Assembly: GCF_004153685.1 (NCBI RefSeq) | Contig: NZ_SDQD01000002.1 | Span: 496,001 to 560,000 of the forward strand | Reading direction: 5' to 3' | Length of the DNA stretch: 64,000 bases | From: Pollutimonas harenae | Lineage (GTDB): Bacteria > Pseudomonadota > Gammaproteobacteria > Burkholderiales > Burkholderiaceae_B | Part shown: positions 31,043 through 40,991 of the stretch, piece by piece | Layout of the letters: every line of letters starts with the position of its first letter | How positions within the stretch are numbered: the stretch's first letter is position 1 | Made by a program: the position numbers and the translations under genes | Notes under the pieces: model-generated | What the model was told of the DNA's origin: nothing | Seen by the model: only the letters and a program-made list of their open reading frames with translations | Databases searched by the model: none

Positions 31043-32478
31043 ACAGCACTGCATATAAGCCGGTTGTTGCCCTGGTAGGGCGCGCCAACGTGGGCAAGTC
31101 CACATTGTTCAACCGGATCACGCGTTCGCGCGCCGCGTTGGTCGCCGATTTTTCAGGTCTGACACGCGACCGGCACTATGGCGAAGGACGAGTGGGCGAA
31201 CACCCATTTATTGCGGTCGATACTGGCGGCTTCGAACCGGTCGCCAAAAATGGCATTCTGCTCGAAATGGCGCGCCAGACGCAGCAGGCCATAGCCGAGT
31301 CCGACGTCGTCATTTTTTTGGTGGATGCACGCGCAGGCGTCAATGCCCACGATCACGAAATTGCGCGTTTATTGCGCAAATCGGGTCAACGTGTCTTTCT
31401 TGCTGTCAACAAGGCTGAAGGCATGCGCTATGGTTCGGCTACGGCAGAGTTTCATGAGCTGGGTCTGGGCGAACCGCATGCCATTTCCGCATCGCATGGC
31501 GATGGCGTGGTCGATCTGATCGAGCATGCGCTGTCGTATCTCGACGATGTGCACGAGGCCGACGCTACCGAAGAGCCGGAGTTCATCGCCGATGATGTCG
31601 AACCCTCCCTGGAGGACGATGATCAGGCCGGGCACGACACAGAACCAAGCGCAGACGCAGAAGTATCGCACCGTATCAAGCTCGCCATTGTCGGACGCCC
31701 TAATGTGGGCAAGTCGACCTTGATCAATACCTTGCTGGGCGAAGACCGCGTCATAGCCTTTGATATGCCTGGCACTACGCGTGACGCTATCGAGATCGAA
31801 TTCGAGCGCAATGGTCTGGCTTATACCCTCATCGATACGGCCGGCTTGCGTCGTCGTGGCAAAGTCTTTGAAGCCATCGAGAAGTTCTCTGTCATCAAGA
31901 CGTTGCAGGCCATAGAGGCGTGCAATGTTGTCGTGCTGATGCTCGATGCCCAGACTGAAATTTCCGATCAGGATGCGCACATCGCCGGCTTTGTCCTTGA
32001 GACAGGCAGGGCGCTGGTGGTGGCCATCAATAAGTGGGATGGCCTCGATCGCGATCAGCGCGAGCGCATCCAGCGCGATTTTGACCGCAAGCTGCATTTT
32101 CTGTCGTTTGCAAAAATGCATACGGTTTCGGCGCTGAAGGGCCAGGGTGTCAATGCCTTGCTCAAGTCTGTGAATGCGGCTCATGCTGCAGCGTTTGCCA
32201 AGCTGTCCACACCCAAACTGACTCGTGTGCTGCATGCAGCCGTCGAGCAACAGCAGCCGCCACGCAAGGGCATTTTCCGGCCCAAGATGCGCTATGCGCA
32301 CCAAGGGGGGCAAAATCCGCCACTTATCATCATTCATGGCAATGCCCTTGATGCCATATCGGATTCTTACCGACGCTACCTAGAGGGGCGTTTTCGTAGC
32401 GAGTTCAAGCTTGATGGCACGCCGCTACGCATAGAGTTCAAGTCTTCTCAGAATCCTTATCTACAGGGGGCGCAGTGA
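31039..32478 (+). CDS. der: Ribosome biogenesis GTPase Der (EngA)
   Basis: A 479-residue tandem GTPase that acts in 50S maturation. It has two P-loops, GRANVGKST near residue 14 and GRPNVGKST near residue 218, and a C-terminal KH-like domain ending in FKSSQNPY. The first G4 motif reads NKAE rather than NKxD; the second is NKWD. A 60-residue acidic linker ([17 protein letters not shown]) joins the domains. The only plausible start is TTG 31039, overlapping the bamB stop; no ATG or GTG precedes the first P-loop. The stop overlaps hisC as GTGA. Confidence 0.95.
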   Translation: MNSTAYKPVVALVGRANVGKSTLFNRITRSRAALVADFSGLTRDRHYGEGRVGEHPFIAVDTGGFEPVAKNGILLEMARQTQQAIAESDVVIFLVDARAGVNAHDHEIARLLRKSGQRVFLAVNKAEGMRYGSATAEFHELGLGEPHAISASHGDGVVDLIEHALSYLDDVHEADATEEPEFIADDVEPSLEDDDQAGHDTEPSADAEVSHRIKLAIVGRPNVGKSTLINTLLGEDRVIAFDMPGTTRDAIEIEFERNGLAYTLIDTAGLRRRGKVFEAIEKFSVIKTLQAIEACNVVVLMLDAQTEISDQDAHIAGFVLETGRALVVAINKWDGLDRDQRERIQRDFDRKLHFLSFAKMHTVSALKGQGVNALLKSVNAAHAAAFAKLSTPKLTRVLHAAVEQQQPPRKGIFRPKMRYAHQGGQNPPLIIIHGNALDAISDSYRRYLEGRFRSEFKLDGTPLRIEFKSSQNPYLQGAQ

Positions 32479-33560
32479 GTCGTTTCTGGAGTGATCATCT
32501 TGCTGATCTGACGCCTTATGTGGCGGGTGAGCAACCCAAGAGTGTCACCAATCTGCTCAAGCTCAATACCAATGAGCATCCATACGGACCGTCGCCACGG
32601 GCACTAGAGGCAATCAAGCATGCGGCTAGTGACCGCCTGCGCCTGTATCCCGACAATGAGTCGGTCAAGCTGCGCGCAGCCATTGCCCAATTGCATGACC
32701 TGGATATCAAGCAGGTGTTTGTCGGCAACGGTTCCGATGAAGTCCTGGCACATATCTTCAATGGTTTGTTCCGCCGCTCGGGGCGAGCCTTGTTGATGCC
32801 GGACATCACCTACAGCTTCTACCGGACTTACTGCACCTTGTACCAGATACCGGTCCAATTGGTGCCTCTGGCCGATGATTTTTCGATTCGTGTCGACGAT
32901 TACACCCAGGCCCACAGCGTAGAGCCGGCGGGCATTATATTTTCGAATCCCAATGCGCCCACAGGCATTGCCCTGACGCTTGACGATATCAGGGCGATTG
33001 CTGCTGCCAACCCCGATATTCCCGTGGTGGTTGACGAGGCTTATGTCGATTTCGGTGCCGAAACAGCTATTGCACTGCTCAAAGAGTACGACAATATCGT
33101 CGTGGTGCATACCTTGTCCAAGTCGCGTTCGTTGGCGGGCTTGCGTGTGGGGTTCGCCGTAGCCGACTCTCAGGTTATTCAGGGCCTGAATCGTGTCAAG
33201 GATAGCTTCAACTCTTATCCGTTAGATGTTCTGGCCCAGGCCGGAGCCGTAGCTGCCCTGGAAGACACCGCTTACTTTAAGCAGATGTGCCAGGCGGTTA
33301 TCGATGCACGAACCCAGCTTACAGAGCAGTTGACCGGACTTGGTTTCCAGGTATTGCCCAGCAAAACCAACTTTGTGTTCGCACGGCATCCGAAATTCGA
33401 GGGTGCTGCACTTGCCCAGGCGCTACGCGAGCAAAACATATTGGTGCGACACTTCAAGCTGCCCCGTATAGACCAGTTTTTGCGTATTACCGTGGGAACT
33501 CTCGAAGATTGCGAGCGTCTATGTAATAGCTTGGTCAAAATACTCGAGAAAACATATTAA
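32475..33560 (+). CDS. hisC: Histidinol-phosphate aminotransferase
   Basis: A 361-residue PLP-dependent fold-type I enzyme of histidine synthesis. [11 protein letters not shown], the [11 protein letters not shown] phosphate-binding block, [18 protein letters not shown] and the lysine motif [15 protein letters not shown] are all present. The start is a GTG that overlaps the der stop (GTGA), implying translational coupling to der. It lies apart from the main his operon, here between der and hfq. Confidence 0.94.
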   Translation: MSRFWSDHLADLTPYVAGEQPKSVTNLLKLNTNEHPYGPSPRALEAIKHAASDRLRLYPDNESVKLRAAIAQLHDLDIKQVFVGNGSDEVLAHIFNGLFRRSGRALLMPDITYSFYRTYCTLYQIPVQLVPLADDFSIRVDDYTQAHSVEPAGIIFSNPNAPTGIALTLDDIRAIAAANPDIPVVVDEAYVDFGAETAIALLKEYDNIVVVHTLSKSRSLAGLRVGFAVADSQVIQGLNRVKDSFNSYPLDVLAQAGAVAALEDTAYFKQMCQAVIDARTQLTEQLTGLGFQVLPSKTNFVFARHPKFEGAALAQALREQNILVRHFKLPRIDQFLRITVGTLEDCERLCNSLVKILEKTY

Positions 33561-33675
33561 AATATCTTGAACTCGACTAATTGTCACTTGCGTAACGTGC
33601 GCATTCAGGGAAAACCCTGTAAAGTAGCACTGTCACAATACCACCTTAAATAACAACACATTCGGAGCCTAGCCA

Positions 33676-33912
33676 ATGAGCAATAAAGGGCAAACACTAC
33701 AAGATCCATTTTTAAACGCCCTTCGCAAGGACCACGTACCTGTATCCATCTATCTGGTTAACGGAATCAAGCTGCAGGGTCAGGTCGAGTCTTTCGACCA
33801 GTATGTCGTATTGCTGCGCAATACCGTTACGCAAATGGTCTACAAGCACGCTATTTCCACTGTTGTACCTGCCCGTCCAGTCAACTTCCAAGTGGATGAA
33901 CCTTCTGAATAA
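33676..33912 (+). CDS. hfq: RNA chaperone Hfq
   Basis: A 78-residue Sm-like protein that pairs small RNAs with mRNAs. Sm1 ([40 protein letters not shown]) and Sm2 ([12 protein letters not shown]) are typical. AGGGAAAACCCT and a TAAAGT box occur about 60 bases upstream, within the 115-base gap after hisC, but no promoter can be fixed with confidence. A terminator follows. Confidence 0.97.
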   Translation: MSNKGQTLQDPFLNALRKDHVPVSIYLVNGIKLQGQVESFDQYVVLLRNTVTQMVYKHAISTVVPARPVNFQVDEPSE

Positions 33913-33942
33913 GCTGCCGCATAGCCTTATCACCACCGGAAC

Positions 33943-33979
33943 GCCCGCCGTGTGCCTCGCGCCGGCGGGCATTTCTTTT
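33943..33979 (+). terminator. Terminator or attenuator between hfq and hflX
   Basis: GCCCGCCG (33943-33950) pairs with CGGCGGGC (33963-33970) and is followed by ATTTCTTTT. It ends only 11 bases before the hflX start codon, so it may set the hfq to hflX ratio rather than stop all transcription. Confidence 0.75.
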
Positions 33980-33990
33980 GGTCTGCCCGC

Positions 33991-35088
33991 ATGAAGGTAC
34001 TGATAGTCAGCGTTGATCTCGGAGAACCCGACTATTCCGCTCATGCCGAAGAGTTCGCCATGCTGGCCGAAGGTGCTGGTGCCGAAGTCGTCGCTACGAT
34101 AGTTGCCAGACGGGCACGTCCCGACGCGGCGCATTTCATTGGCTCAGGCAAGCTCGAAGAGGCTGTACTGGTGGCAGAGGCGGAACAAGCTGAGCTTGTT
34201 CTGTTCGATCAGGCGCTTACGCCGGCGCAGCAACGTAATTTAGAAAGAGGCTTTAAACTACGTGTGGTGGATAGGGTTGCGCTGATTCTTGATATCTTTG
34301 CCCTCAGGGCCAAGAGCCACGAGGGTAAGCTGCAGGTCGAGCTGGCACAACTGCAGCACTTGTCGACTCGGTTGACGCGCATGTGGTCTCACCTTGAGCG
34401 TCAACGCGGCGGTATAGGCATGCGAGGTCCGGGCGAGGCACAACTCGAAATGGACCGCCGCATGATAGGTGATAAGGTGCGTTTGCTGCGTGAGCGCCTG
34501 GCGCGTGTACAGCGCCAGCGCACCACTCAGCGACGGGCGCGATCACGCAGCAACACCTTGTCGGTGTCGCTGGTAGGTTATACCAACGCGGGCAAATCGA
34601 CCTTGTTTAATGCTTTGACGCGAGCCGGGGCCTACGCGGCCGACCAGTTGTTTGCCACGCTCGATACCACTACGCGGCGCGTATGGATAGAAGGGGCAGG
34701 GCAAGTGGTCATCTCGGATACGGTTGGTTTCATACGCGATCTGCCTCCCACGCTGATCGCTGCATTCCGGGCGACCCTGGAAGAAACCGTACAGGCTGAC
34801 CTATTGCTGCATGTGGTCGATGCTGCAAGTCCTCAGCGCGATGAGCAGATTGTCGAGGTAAACAAAGTATTGGCCGATATCGGTGCAGCCGATATTCCAC
34901 TGATCCTTGTCTATAACAAAATCGACCTGGCTGGTTACGAGCCAAGAATGGAGCGTAACGAACATGGTACGATTGCACGAGTTTTTGTAAGCGCCGCAGG
35001 GCGCACGGGTTTGGACGATTTGCGTGGGGCAATTGTCGAATCCGGTCAAATCGCGGGAAATAATGCGTTTAATGTCGAAAATATTTAA
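33991..35088 (+). CDS. hflX: GTPase HflX
   Basis: A 365-residue ribosome-splitting GTPase. The N-terminal HflX domain has HFIGSGKLEE and FDQALTPAQQRNLE; the linking motif is GGIGMRGPGEAQLEMDRR, and the G1 is GYTNAGKSTLFNALT. The ATG at 33991 gives MKVLIVSV, the normal N-terminus. Its 3' end overlaps the likely hflK start by 17 bases. Confidence 0.95.
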   Translation: MKVLIVSVDLGEPDYSAHAEEFAMLAEGAGAEVVATIVARRARPDAAHFIGSGKLEEAVLVAEAEQAELVLFDQALTPAQQRNLERGFKLRVVDRVALILDIFALRAKSHEGKLQVELAQLQHLSTRLTRMWSHLERQRGGIGMRGPGEAQLEMDRRMIGDKVRLLRERLARVQRQRTTQRRARSRSNTLSVSLVGYTNAGKSTLFNALTRAGAYAADQLFATLDTTTRRVWIEGAGQVVISDTVGFIRDLPPTLIAAFRATLEETVQADLLLHVVDAASPQRDEQIVEVNKVLADIGAADIPLILVYNKIDLAGYEPRMERNEHGTIARVFVSAAGRTGLDDLRGAIVESGQIAGNNAFNVENI

Positions 35089-36373
35089 TTTGAATGATCC
35101 GGGCTGGGGACGAGGCAACAACAACGGTTCCGAACCGCCCCGTCGTCCAAATCAGGGCGAAGGTCCTCCTGACCTGGACGAGGTCTGGCGCGATTTCAAT
35201 AATCGGCTGGGGTCTCTGTTTGGGCGCAAGCCCAAGCGTGGCGGCCAGTCCGGCGGTGGTAATGGCAGTGGCTCGGGTAGCCGCCCACAATTGCCCAAAG
35301 GATCACCCAAAAGCATTGCGATCATCGTGGCGATTATCGTCGCGCTCTGGCTGGCCAGCGGCTTCATCATTGTCCAGGAAGGCCAGGTTGCGGTGGTGAC
35401 CAAATTTGGCAAGTACACCAAAACATTGCCGCCAGGCCTGCAGTGGCGCCTGCCGTATCCGATTGAAGCACATCAGAGCGTCAATATTGCGCAGTTGCGT
35501 ACTTTCGAAGTGGGTTATCGTGGCAATGCACGTAACAAGGTCCTGCCGGAATCCCTGATGCTGACCACCGACGAGAACATCGTCGACCTGCAGTTTGTGG
35601 TGCAGTATCGCCTGATGCCCAACGGTGCACCAGACTACCTGTTCAAGACCAGTCATCCCGATGAGTCTGTGCGGCAAGCCGCTGAAACCGCCATGCGCGA
35701 AATCGTCGGCAAGAAGCCCATGGACTTTGTCCTGTATTCCGGACGTACTGAAGTGGCAACTGAAGTGCAAAGCCTGGCGCAAAGCATACTTGATCGCTAC
35801 GAAACGGGTATTCAGATCAGTACGGTTGCCATCCAGAACGTGCAACCGCCCGAGCAGGTGCAGGCCGCCTTCGATGATGCCGTCAAGGCCGGTCAGGATC
35901 GCGAACGCCAAATCAACGAAGGTAACGCGTATGCCAACAAGGTGTTGCCCGAAGCCCAGGGTCAGGTCGCACGGATGATACAAGAAGCCGAAGGGTATCG
36001 CGCCACCGTAATTGGTGACGCAAGCGGTGATACGGCACGCTTTACCAAAGTAGAGGCCGAATTCGCCAAGGCTCCCGACATCACTCGCGAACGCATGTAT
36101 CTGTCGACCATGCAGGAAATACTAGAGAACAGCAGCAAGATCATGATTGATTCCCAGGCCAGCAACAACATGCTGTATCTGCCCCTGGATAAAATCATGA
36201 ACCAGGCAGCGGGCGACCATCGCAGCTTCAGTGGATCCATTGAAAGCACTTCCAGCGCCGCAGCGGCGTCAACGACTCAGCCGGCTAAGCAGTCCGCTCC
36301 GGCACGACCCGCTACGTCGTCCGACGGCGACACTACGGTCAATTCGTCGTTGTCCAATCCGTATTCGCGCTAG
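35072..36373 (+). CDS. hflK: FtsH regulator HflK
   Basis: A 433-residue inner-membrane SPFH protein that forms a large cage with HflC around FtsH. The N-terminus is Gly/Pro-rich and cytoplasmic (about residues 1-80), then a transmembrane helix (SIAIIVAIIVALWLASGFIIV) and the SPFH domain. The C-terminus is low-complexity Ser/Ala/Thr. ATG 35072 (MSKIFNLNDPGWG) is preferred; ATG 35063 would add three residues. It overlaps hflX by 17 bases, and hflC follows 9 bases on. Confidence 0.94.
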   Translation: MSKIFNLNDPGWGRGNNNGSEPPRRPNQGEGPPDLDEVWRDFNNRLGSLFGRKPKRGGQSGGGNGSGSGSRPQLPKGSPKSIAIIVAIIVALWLASGFIIVQEGQVAVVTKFGKYTKTLPPGLQWRLPYPIEAHQSVNIAQLRTFEVGYRGNARNKVLPESLMLTTDENIVDLQFVVQYRLMPNGAPDYLFKTSHPDESVRQAAETAMREIVGKKPMDFVLYSGRTEVATEVQSLAQSILDRYETGIQISTVAIQNVQPPEQVQAAFDDAVKAGQDRERQINEGNAYANKVLPEAQGQVARMIQEAEGYRATVIGDASGDTARFTKVEAEFAKAPDITRERMYLSTMQEILENSSKIMIDSQASNNMLYLPLDKIMNQAAGDHRSFSGSIESTSSAAAASTTQPAKQSAPARPATSSDGDTTVNSSLSNPYSR

Positions 36374-36382
36374 GAGGCCATA

Positions 36383-37279
36383 ATGCAACGTTTTTTCCCT
36401 GCTTTAGTCGGCCTGGTCATTCTCCTGGCCATCCTGTCTACTTGTGTATTTGTTGTCCGCGAACGTGATGCCGTACTGGTCTTTGCCCTGGGTGAAGTGC
36501 GCGACACCATTACCGAGCCTGGCTTGCATTTCAAACTGCCGCCACCTTTTGAAACGGTGGTCAGACTCGACAAGCGTCTGCAAACCATCGAAACCAACGA
36601 TCCCGAACGTATCCAGACTGCTGAAAAGAAGAACCTGCTGATCGATTCTTTCGTCAAGTGGCGTATTGCTGATCCACGTCTGTTTTATGTCACTTTTGGT
36701 GCCAACGACCGGGCAGCAGTCGAACGTCTTACTGCACAAATCCGTGATGCCCTGAACGCCTCGGTAAACGTACGTACAGTCAAGGAAGTCGTTTCGAACG
36801 AGCGTGACACCATCATGCGCGAAATCTTGAGCAATGTTGAAGAACGTGCCAAGCCGCTTGGTGTCGAGGTGGTCGATGTGCGCTTGCGCCGCATCGACTT
36901 TGCCCCGGAGATCTCTGAATCGGTGTACCGCCGTATGGAAGCCGAGCGTAAACAGGAAGCCAATCGCTTGAGGGCGACGGGTGCTGCCGATAGCGAGCGC
37001 ATTCGTGCGCAGGCTGATCGCGAGCGTCAGGAGTTGCTGGCCAAGGCTTATGCCCAGGCGCAAGGGATCAAGGGTGAGGGTGACGCCAAGGCTGCTGCCA
37101 TTTATGCAGAAGCCTACGGTGCAAATCCCGACTTCTATAGCCTGTACAAGAGTCTTGAAGGCTATAAGGCCGCATTCTCCGACTCCAGCGATGCGCTTGT
37201 GATCAGCCCCAAGTCCGAGTTCTTCCGATTCTGGAACTCAGGTACAGGCAAGCAAGGCGTACAGCCCGGCACTCCTTAA
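36383..37279 (+). CDS. hflC: FtsH regulator HflC
   Basis: A 298-residue SPFH partner of HflK. An N-terminal membrane helix ([20 protein letters not shown]) precedes the SPFH domain ([18 protein letters not shown] onward). The coiled-coil segment ([31 protein letters not shown]) is characteristic. A terminator lies 22 bases after the stop, closing the hfq-hflX-hflKC group. Confidence 0.95.
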   Translation: MQRFFPALVGLVILLAILSTCVFVVRERDAVLVFALGEVRDTITEPGLHFKLPPPFETVVRLDKRLQTIETNDPERIQTAEKKNLLIDSFVKWRIADPRLFYVTFGANDRAAVERLTAQIRDALNASVNVRTVKEVVSNERDTIMREILSNVEERAKPLGVEVVDVRLRRIDFAPEISESVYRRMEAERKQEANRLRATGAADSERIRAQADRERQELLAKAYAQAQGIKGEGDAKAAAIYAEAYGANPDFYSLYKSLEGYKAAFSDSSDALVISPKSEFFRFWNSGTGKQGVQPGTP

Positions 37280-37301
37280 GCTACTTGCCCCGCAACACAC
37301 A

Positions 37302-37331
37302 AAACAGGCTCCGAATAATCGGGGCCTGTTT
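37302..37331 (+). terminator. Terminator after hflC
   Basis: AAACAGGCTCCG (37302-37313) pairs with CGGGGCCTGTTT (37320-37331), with one T-G wobble, around a 6-base loop. The tail is short (TTTCACTTCTT, partly in the stem). Confidence 0.7.
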
Positions 37332-37451
37332 CACTTCTTGCGGCTATCGTTTATACTAACGCGTAAGTTTTGTTTAACTTTTGCCGCAAGCGACTTGGCG
37401 GGCTTACGCCCCAGGTCGCTTTTTGTTTGGCACTTTCCCGCATTGGTTCGC

Positions 37452-38618
37452 ATGATGTCCAACTGGTTGTTGCCAGAAAGCCTGGCCGATATTTTGCCCG
37501 CCGAGGCGCGTCGCATAGAAGAATTGCGGCGTGGCCTGCTGGATCTGTATCGCACCTATGGCTTTGAGCTCGTTGCTCCGCCGTTGGTCGAATACATCGA
37601 GTCCTTATTATCAGGCACCGGCGCCGATCTAAATCTACGTACCTGCAAACTTATCGACCAGGTTTCCGGGCGTACCCTGGGGGTACGTGCCGACATGACG
37701 CCGCAGGTGTCTCGCATAGACGCTCATTTGCTTAACCGCGAAGGCGTAACACGCCTGTGCTACTGCGGCACGGTATTGCATGCACGGCCTGCAGGCTTGT
37801 TGTCTGACCGCGAGCTGCTGCAGATTGGCGCCGAGATTTTCGGCCATTCCGGTGTCGAGGCCGATATCGAAGTCATCGAGTTGGCCCTGGCCAGTGTCAA
37901 ACGGGCAGGCGTCCAGCATGCACGGGTCGACCTCAATCACCCTGGTGTCTTGCGGTCGATCATCGACTCCGATCCGGCGCTGGCCGACTTTGCTGATCGC
38001 ATCCACGAGTTGCTGGGCACCAAAGATGTCCCCGGACTGACTGAGTTGGGTACGCAAATTTCAGGTGTTCAAACCGGTAGTATTCAGGCGCTCATACAGC
38101 TTGCATCACTGTATGGCACCACCGGGGTCATCACCAAGGCGCGTAGCGTGTTGCCGGCGTTGCCGGCCCTGCATGCGGCTCTCGACGATCTCGACGTCCT
38201 CATTGCAGCATTGCCGGGCCACGAATTCAGCATTGATCTGGCCGATATGGGCAGTGGTTATGGCTACCACTCTGGCGTAGTGTTTTCCATTTACGCTCAT
38301 GGCTGGCACGATGCGCTGGTGCGCGGAGGGCGCTACGATGGTGTGGGCCGCGCTTTTGGTCGTTCCCGCCCGGCAACAGGGTTTAGTCTTGATTTACGCA
38401 AATTGTCATCGGGGCTGCCGGCAGCCCCGGTAGCCAAGGCCATACGTGCTCCTTGGGGTACCGATGCGGCGCTGGTCGATGCTTTGTGCAAGTTGCGCGC
38501 TGCAGGCGAGATCGTTGTACAGATGCTGCCGGGGCAACTGCAGTGGCTGGATGAGTTTACCGTTGACCGTGAGCTGGTACCGGACGGTGGAACCTGGAAG
38601 GTGAGGGCGATAGCCTAG
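37452..38618 (+). CDS. hisZ: ATP phosphoribosyltransferase regulatory subunit HisZ
   Basis: A 388-residue HisRS paralogue without synthetase function that pairs with short-form HisG in histidine synthesis. It shows the HisRS-like core ([55 protein letters not shown]) but lacks the anticodon domain. The ATG at 37452 ([19 protein letters not shown]) gives the usual N-terminus. purA follows 85 bases on, the normal betaproteobacterial pair. Confidence 0.92.
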   Translation: MMSNWLLPESLADILPAEARRIEELRRGLLDLYRTYGFELVAPPLVEYIESLLSGTGADLNLRTCKLIDQVSGRTLGVRADMTPQVSRIDAHLLNREGVTRLCYCGTVLHARPAGLLSDRELLQIGAEIFGHSGVEADIEVIELALASVKRAGVQHARVDLNHPGVLRSIIDSDPALADFADRIHELLGTKDVPGLTELGTQISGVQTGSIQALIQLASLYGTTGVITKARSVLPALPALHAALDDLDVLIAALPGHEFSIDLADMGSGYGYHSGVVFSIYAHGWHDALVRGGRYDGVGRAFGRSRPATGFSLDLRKLSSGLPAAPVAKAIRAPWGTDAALVDALCKLRAAGEIVVQMLPGQLQWLDEFTVDRELVPDGGTWKVRAIA

Positions 38619-38652
38619 CCGGGGAACCGGTTTGTTTTATCGTATGATTTAA

Positions 38653-39999
<1,347 letters not shown>

Positions 40000-40032
40000 T
40001 CCACGCCACTGTCGGCTGTAGGTTGTCAGAAG

Positions 40033-40070
40033 GGCCAGGCTCCGTATGATTCGGGGCCTGGCCTTTTCTT
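40033..40070 (+). terminator. Terminator after purA
   Basis: GGCCAGGCTCCG (40033-40044) pairs with CGGGGCCTGGCC (40052-40063) and is followed by TTTTCTT. The core CAGGCTCCG/CGGGGCCTG is the same as in the terminator after hflC. Confidence 0.85.
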
Positions 40071-40131
40071 GTGATGCATACGGGTTTATGATTACGTTCC
40101 TTGCAACATAGCCCTTTACGGAACCATTGTT

Positions 40132-40674
40132 ATGAATCTGCCTCCGAATACTGATCGCGACCTCTGGATCAGCTGGGACGAGTACCACCGTCTCATCGAG
40201 CGTTTGGCCCTCAATGTCCACGAATCAGGATGGCAGTTCGACAAAATACTGTGCTTGGCACGTGGTGGTGTCCGGGTTGGCGATGTGTTGTCGCGTATTT
40301 ACGACATTCCTCTGGGTATATTGGCGACCAGCAGTTATCGTGAAGCAGCAGGTACACAGCAAGGGCAACTTGATATTGCCCAATTTATTACCATTACACG
40401 CGGTACGCTCGACGGCAAGGTGTTGCTGGTTGATGACATGGTCGATACCGGCATGACCTTCAGCCGTGTGCGTGATCACCTGGTGCAGCAGTTTCCTGCC
40501 ATTACCGAGCTGAAAACCGCTGTCTTGTGGTGGAAGGGGCATTCTCAGGCTGTTCCCGACTATTTCGTCGAAAAGCTGCCTACCAACCCCTGGATTCATC
40601 AACCCTTCGAAGACTACGACAGCATTCGACCTCATCAGCTTGAGTCCTGGGTGCGCAAGGGCGTCCGGAATTAG
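40132..40674 (+). CDS. Purine-type phosphoribosyltransferase
   Basis: A 180-residue type I phosphoribosyltransferase. The PRPP-binding motif is VLLVDDMVDTGMTF (about residues 99-112), and an upstream CLARGGVRVGDVL loop is typical of hypoxanthine/xanthine-guanine enzymes and their relatives. Members of this family often follow purA in Burkholderiales. The base it salvages cannot be told from the sequence. Confidence 0.8.
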   Translation: MNLPPNTDRDLWISWDEYHRLIERLALNVHESGWQFDKILCLARGGVRVGDVLSRIYDIPLGILATSSYREAAGTQQGQLDIAQFITITRGTLDGKVLLVDDMVDTGMTFSRVRDHLVQQFPAITELKTAVLWWKGHSQAVPDYFVEKLPTNPWIHQPFEDYDSIRPHQLESWVRKGVRN

Positions 40675-40778
40675 GATTGTGTGCATTCGGGTGGCAGGCA
40701 AGGAAGCGGGTTTTATGTTAAACTCTTTGGTTACCGTTTCACCCACAAATTAATTTAACCTTCAAGGCTTAAGACTAC

Positions 40779-40991
40779 ATGCCTATCGTTCGTCTGAAAG
40801 AAAACGAGCCGTTTGAAGCCGCGCTTCGCCGCTTCAAGCGCACTATTGAAAAAATCGGCCTCCTGACCGAGTTGCGTTCGCGCGAATTCTACGAAAAGCC
40901 TACGGCTGAGCGTAAGCGCAAGCATGCTGCCGCCGTCAAGCGCCACTACAAACGCATCCGCAGCCAACAACTGCCTCCGCGTCTGTATTGA
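40779..40991 (+). CDS. rpsU: 30S ribosomal protein S21
   Basis: A 70-residue ribosomal protein ([21 protein letters not shown]...), first gene of the rpsU-dnaG-rpoD unit. TAAACT (40719-40724) is a possible -10 box without a clear -35. Its TGA is followed at once by the dnaG TTG in the same reading frame, with no terminator between the two genes, unlike E. coli. Confidence 0.97.
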   Translation: MPIVRLKENEPFEAALRRFKRTIEKIGLLTELRSREFYEKPTAERKRKHAAAVKRHYKRIRSQQLPPRLY

